64,000 nucleotides of DNA from Dermatophagoides farinae (Eukaryota; Arthropoda; Arachnida; Sarcoptiformes; Pyroglyphidae): positions 2,728,001-2,792,000 of the forward strand of contig NC_134682.1 of assembly GCF_024713945.1 (NCBI RefSeq). Reading direction: 5' to 3'. Every line of letters begins with the position of its first letter. The stretch's first letter is position 1. This document shows, piece after piece, positions 62,671 to 64,000 of this stretch. Made by a program: the position numbers and the translations under genes. The notes beneath the pieces are model-generated. The model saw only the letters and a list, made by a program, of their open reading frames with translations, did not search any database and was not told the DNA's origin.

Positions 62671-64000
62671 ATGAAAGCTATCACAATGACCGAAATAAGC
62701 CGTACGACTTTATGGTCATCAAATAATGATACACATGGTCATTGTCATCATTATTCATCACATGGATGGAAATCATCATCACAACGGGATCTATTTCGTC
62801 CAGTTACAGTAAATGATGAAAATTTAAATTTTAAATCATCATCAAATAAATTAAATCGATCATTATTTGGTCAATCCGATCCATTGGAAACAAAACGTCT
62901 TCTTTATGAACAAATGAATTCTCGACGAATTATCGATCGTAATCGTTGGAATTTTGATTTTCATACGGAAAAACCGCTTCAAGGCCGTTATGAATGGCAT
63001 AAATTAACCCGTTCGGATACAAGTCCACCACAATCACCATTTGATCGCCGTACACCAAGTCCTAAATTTTTTTCCAATCATTATCAGGATGGTGAGTAAT
63101 TTTTTTTCAGTTTTTTTTCCAGTTAAATCAAATCACAATCCATTCAATACCATCCGATTTTTATTTACACTGTACCACCTTGATTTATTAATTCACCCAT
63201 CCAAAATGGTTTTTTTTTTGGCCATGTGGACTTGTTTATTTTGAAGTCTAGTCACGCTAGTTGTTGCATGTTTAGTCATAAACTATCCACATATATAACT
63301 AGTCCTGGACATTAATGCTTCGCGCCAAAAATCAAATTATACCTGACTGTGTGTATATGTGTGTTGTTAGTGTGTGTGTATAAGAGTTTGATTTTGTTTA
63401 GTTTTGTTCAGTTTTTTTTTTTTTGGTTGGGTTTTGATTGCAACGTGCGTAGTAAAGTGAAAAAAAACTGGCTCAGTTTTCTTTACATGATCACAATAAA
63501 GATCCAGACCCAATGTAGACCTTCGTTCACGATGATCGAGACGTAATTCAACAACAAATGATTTTTTTTTTGTCAAAGATTTACGCGCCAATTTCAATAA
63601 GCTCTTCTTTTCTTTTCATTCAGTATTCAATTACGTTTGTTTGAATAAATCGTGGACCCTATTTTATTTTGACCATTTTTGACCATTTTCTTGGTCCACA
63701 AATATAATTTGCTAGCTGGAAAAGGATTGTTTTTTTTGGGTTTTGAAAATTACATAATAATAAAAAAAAATCTAGAATCTCACTAGGTCTCGCAAAGACC
63801 AGATGACCTTTTTTTGTACTCATAAACTTACACACACAAACACAGGTGCTACCTGTCCAAAAGAAGATGGTAGATAATTTCAATTTTTTCACTTGATGTC
63901 TATTCGATGTCCTCGAGCAATTTTGTTTTTTTTTTAGTTCATTCGTTTTCCAAAAGTGACACTCCTCATTTTATTGATTATGATAATGATGATGATGATG
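62671..64000 (+). CDS. CDKN1: CDK inhibitor, CDKN1/dacapo type (p21/p27 family), 5' part
   Basis: Exons: join(62671..63091,63938..64000 and beyond). The nuclear p21/p27/dacapo family binds and blocks cyclin-CDK2 complexes. Visible inhibitory domain: NRSLFG (residues 62-67, the RxLF cyclin-binding motif, cf. CRNLFG of p27), then an alpha-helical linker LETKRLLYEQMNSRRIIDRN, then RWNFDFHTEKPLQGRYEW (92-109), matching p27 KWNFDFQNHKPLEGKYEW, which contacts the kinase. SPPQSPF..RRTPSP supplies several proline-directed sites, likely CDK targets. Donor GATG|GTGAGT; acceptor T-run..TTAG at 63937 gives VHSFSKSDTPHFIDYD and an Asp run up to the end of the window, so the 3' end is missing. The start may be Met1 or Met6. 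A long leader before the domain is unlike p27, where it is short. Confidence 0.9.

Overview
The window is animal nuclear DNA, most likely from a small arthropod and plausibly an acariform mite of the Dermatophagoides/Sarcoptes type. This is inferred from very AT-rich DNA, mostly 50-150 bp introns with GT..AG ends, a TTAGG-type telomere-like array, an invertebrate-type ceramide phosphoethanolamine synthase, a gustatory-receptor-like gene and an arthropod-type secreted CUB family. Microsatellites (GAT/ATC, CAA/TTG, CA, GA) are very dense. No transposon, retroelement, rRNA, tRNA or CRISPR array was recognised.

Left part (1-21 kb), in order: 3' part of SF3B4 (+), RIOK3 (-), an intronless gustatory-receptor-like gene (-), three secreted CUB-domain paralogues (one -, two +), an NSP/BCAR3-like SH2 + Cdc25-like adaptor (+), GID4 (-, substrate receptor of the CTLH/GID ubiquitin ligase), and a Rab22/31-like GTPase (+).

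Middle (21.6-42.3 kb): a CrebA/CREB3-like bZIP gene (-), about 7 kb without recognisable genes, ceramide phosphoethanolamine synthase (+), and a myosin-phosphatase targeting subunit (PPP1R12/Mbs, -) that seems to have an internal alternative first exon for a small C-terminal product.

Right part (42.3-64 kb): an intergenic stretch with an interstitial TTAGG-like array, PPAT (-, first step of purine synthesis), about 4 kb of gene-free DNA, an ATP8B-type P4-ATPase flippase (+), another gene-free stretch, and the 5' part of a CDKN1/dacapo-type CDK inhibitor (+) that runs off the end.

The genes are mostly unrelated single-copy housekeeping genes with no operon logic; the exception is the CUB trio, a local duplication. 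Exon models were built by eye from open frames, splice-site consensus and phase. For the complete models the summed exon lengths are multiples of three. Three intergenic sites share the 10-mer ACTAGATGGC inside a CTCF-like context, each in a gap on the promoter side of neighbouring genes. I found no convincing wholly new biological system; the best leads are the CUB cluster, the CTCF-like sites, the compact PPP1R12 gene with its internal first exon, and the ATG-only coding exon.
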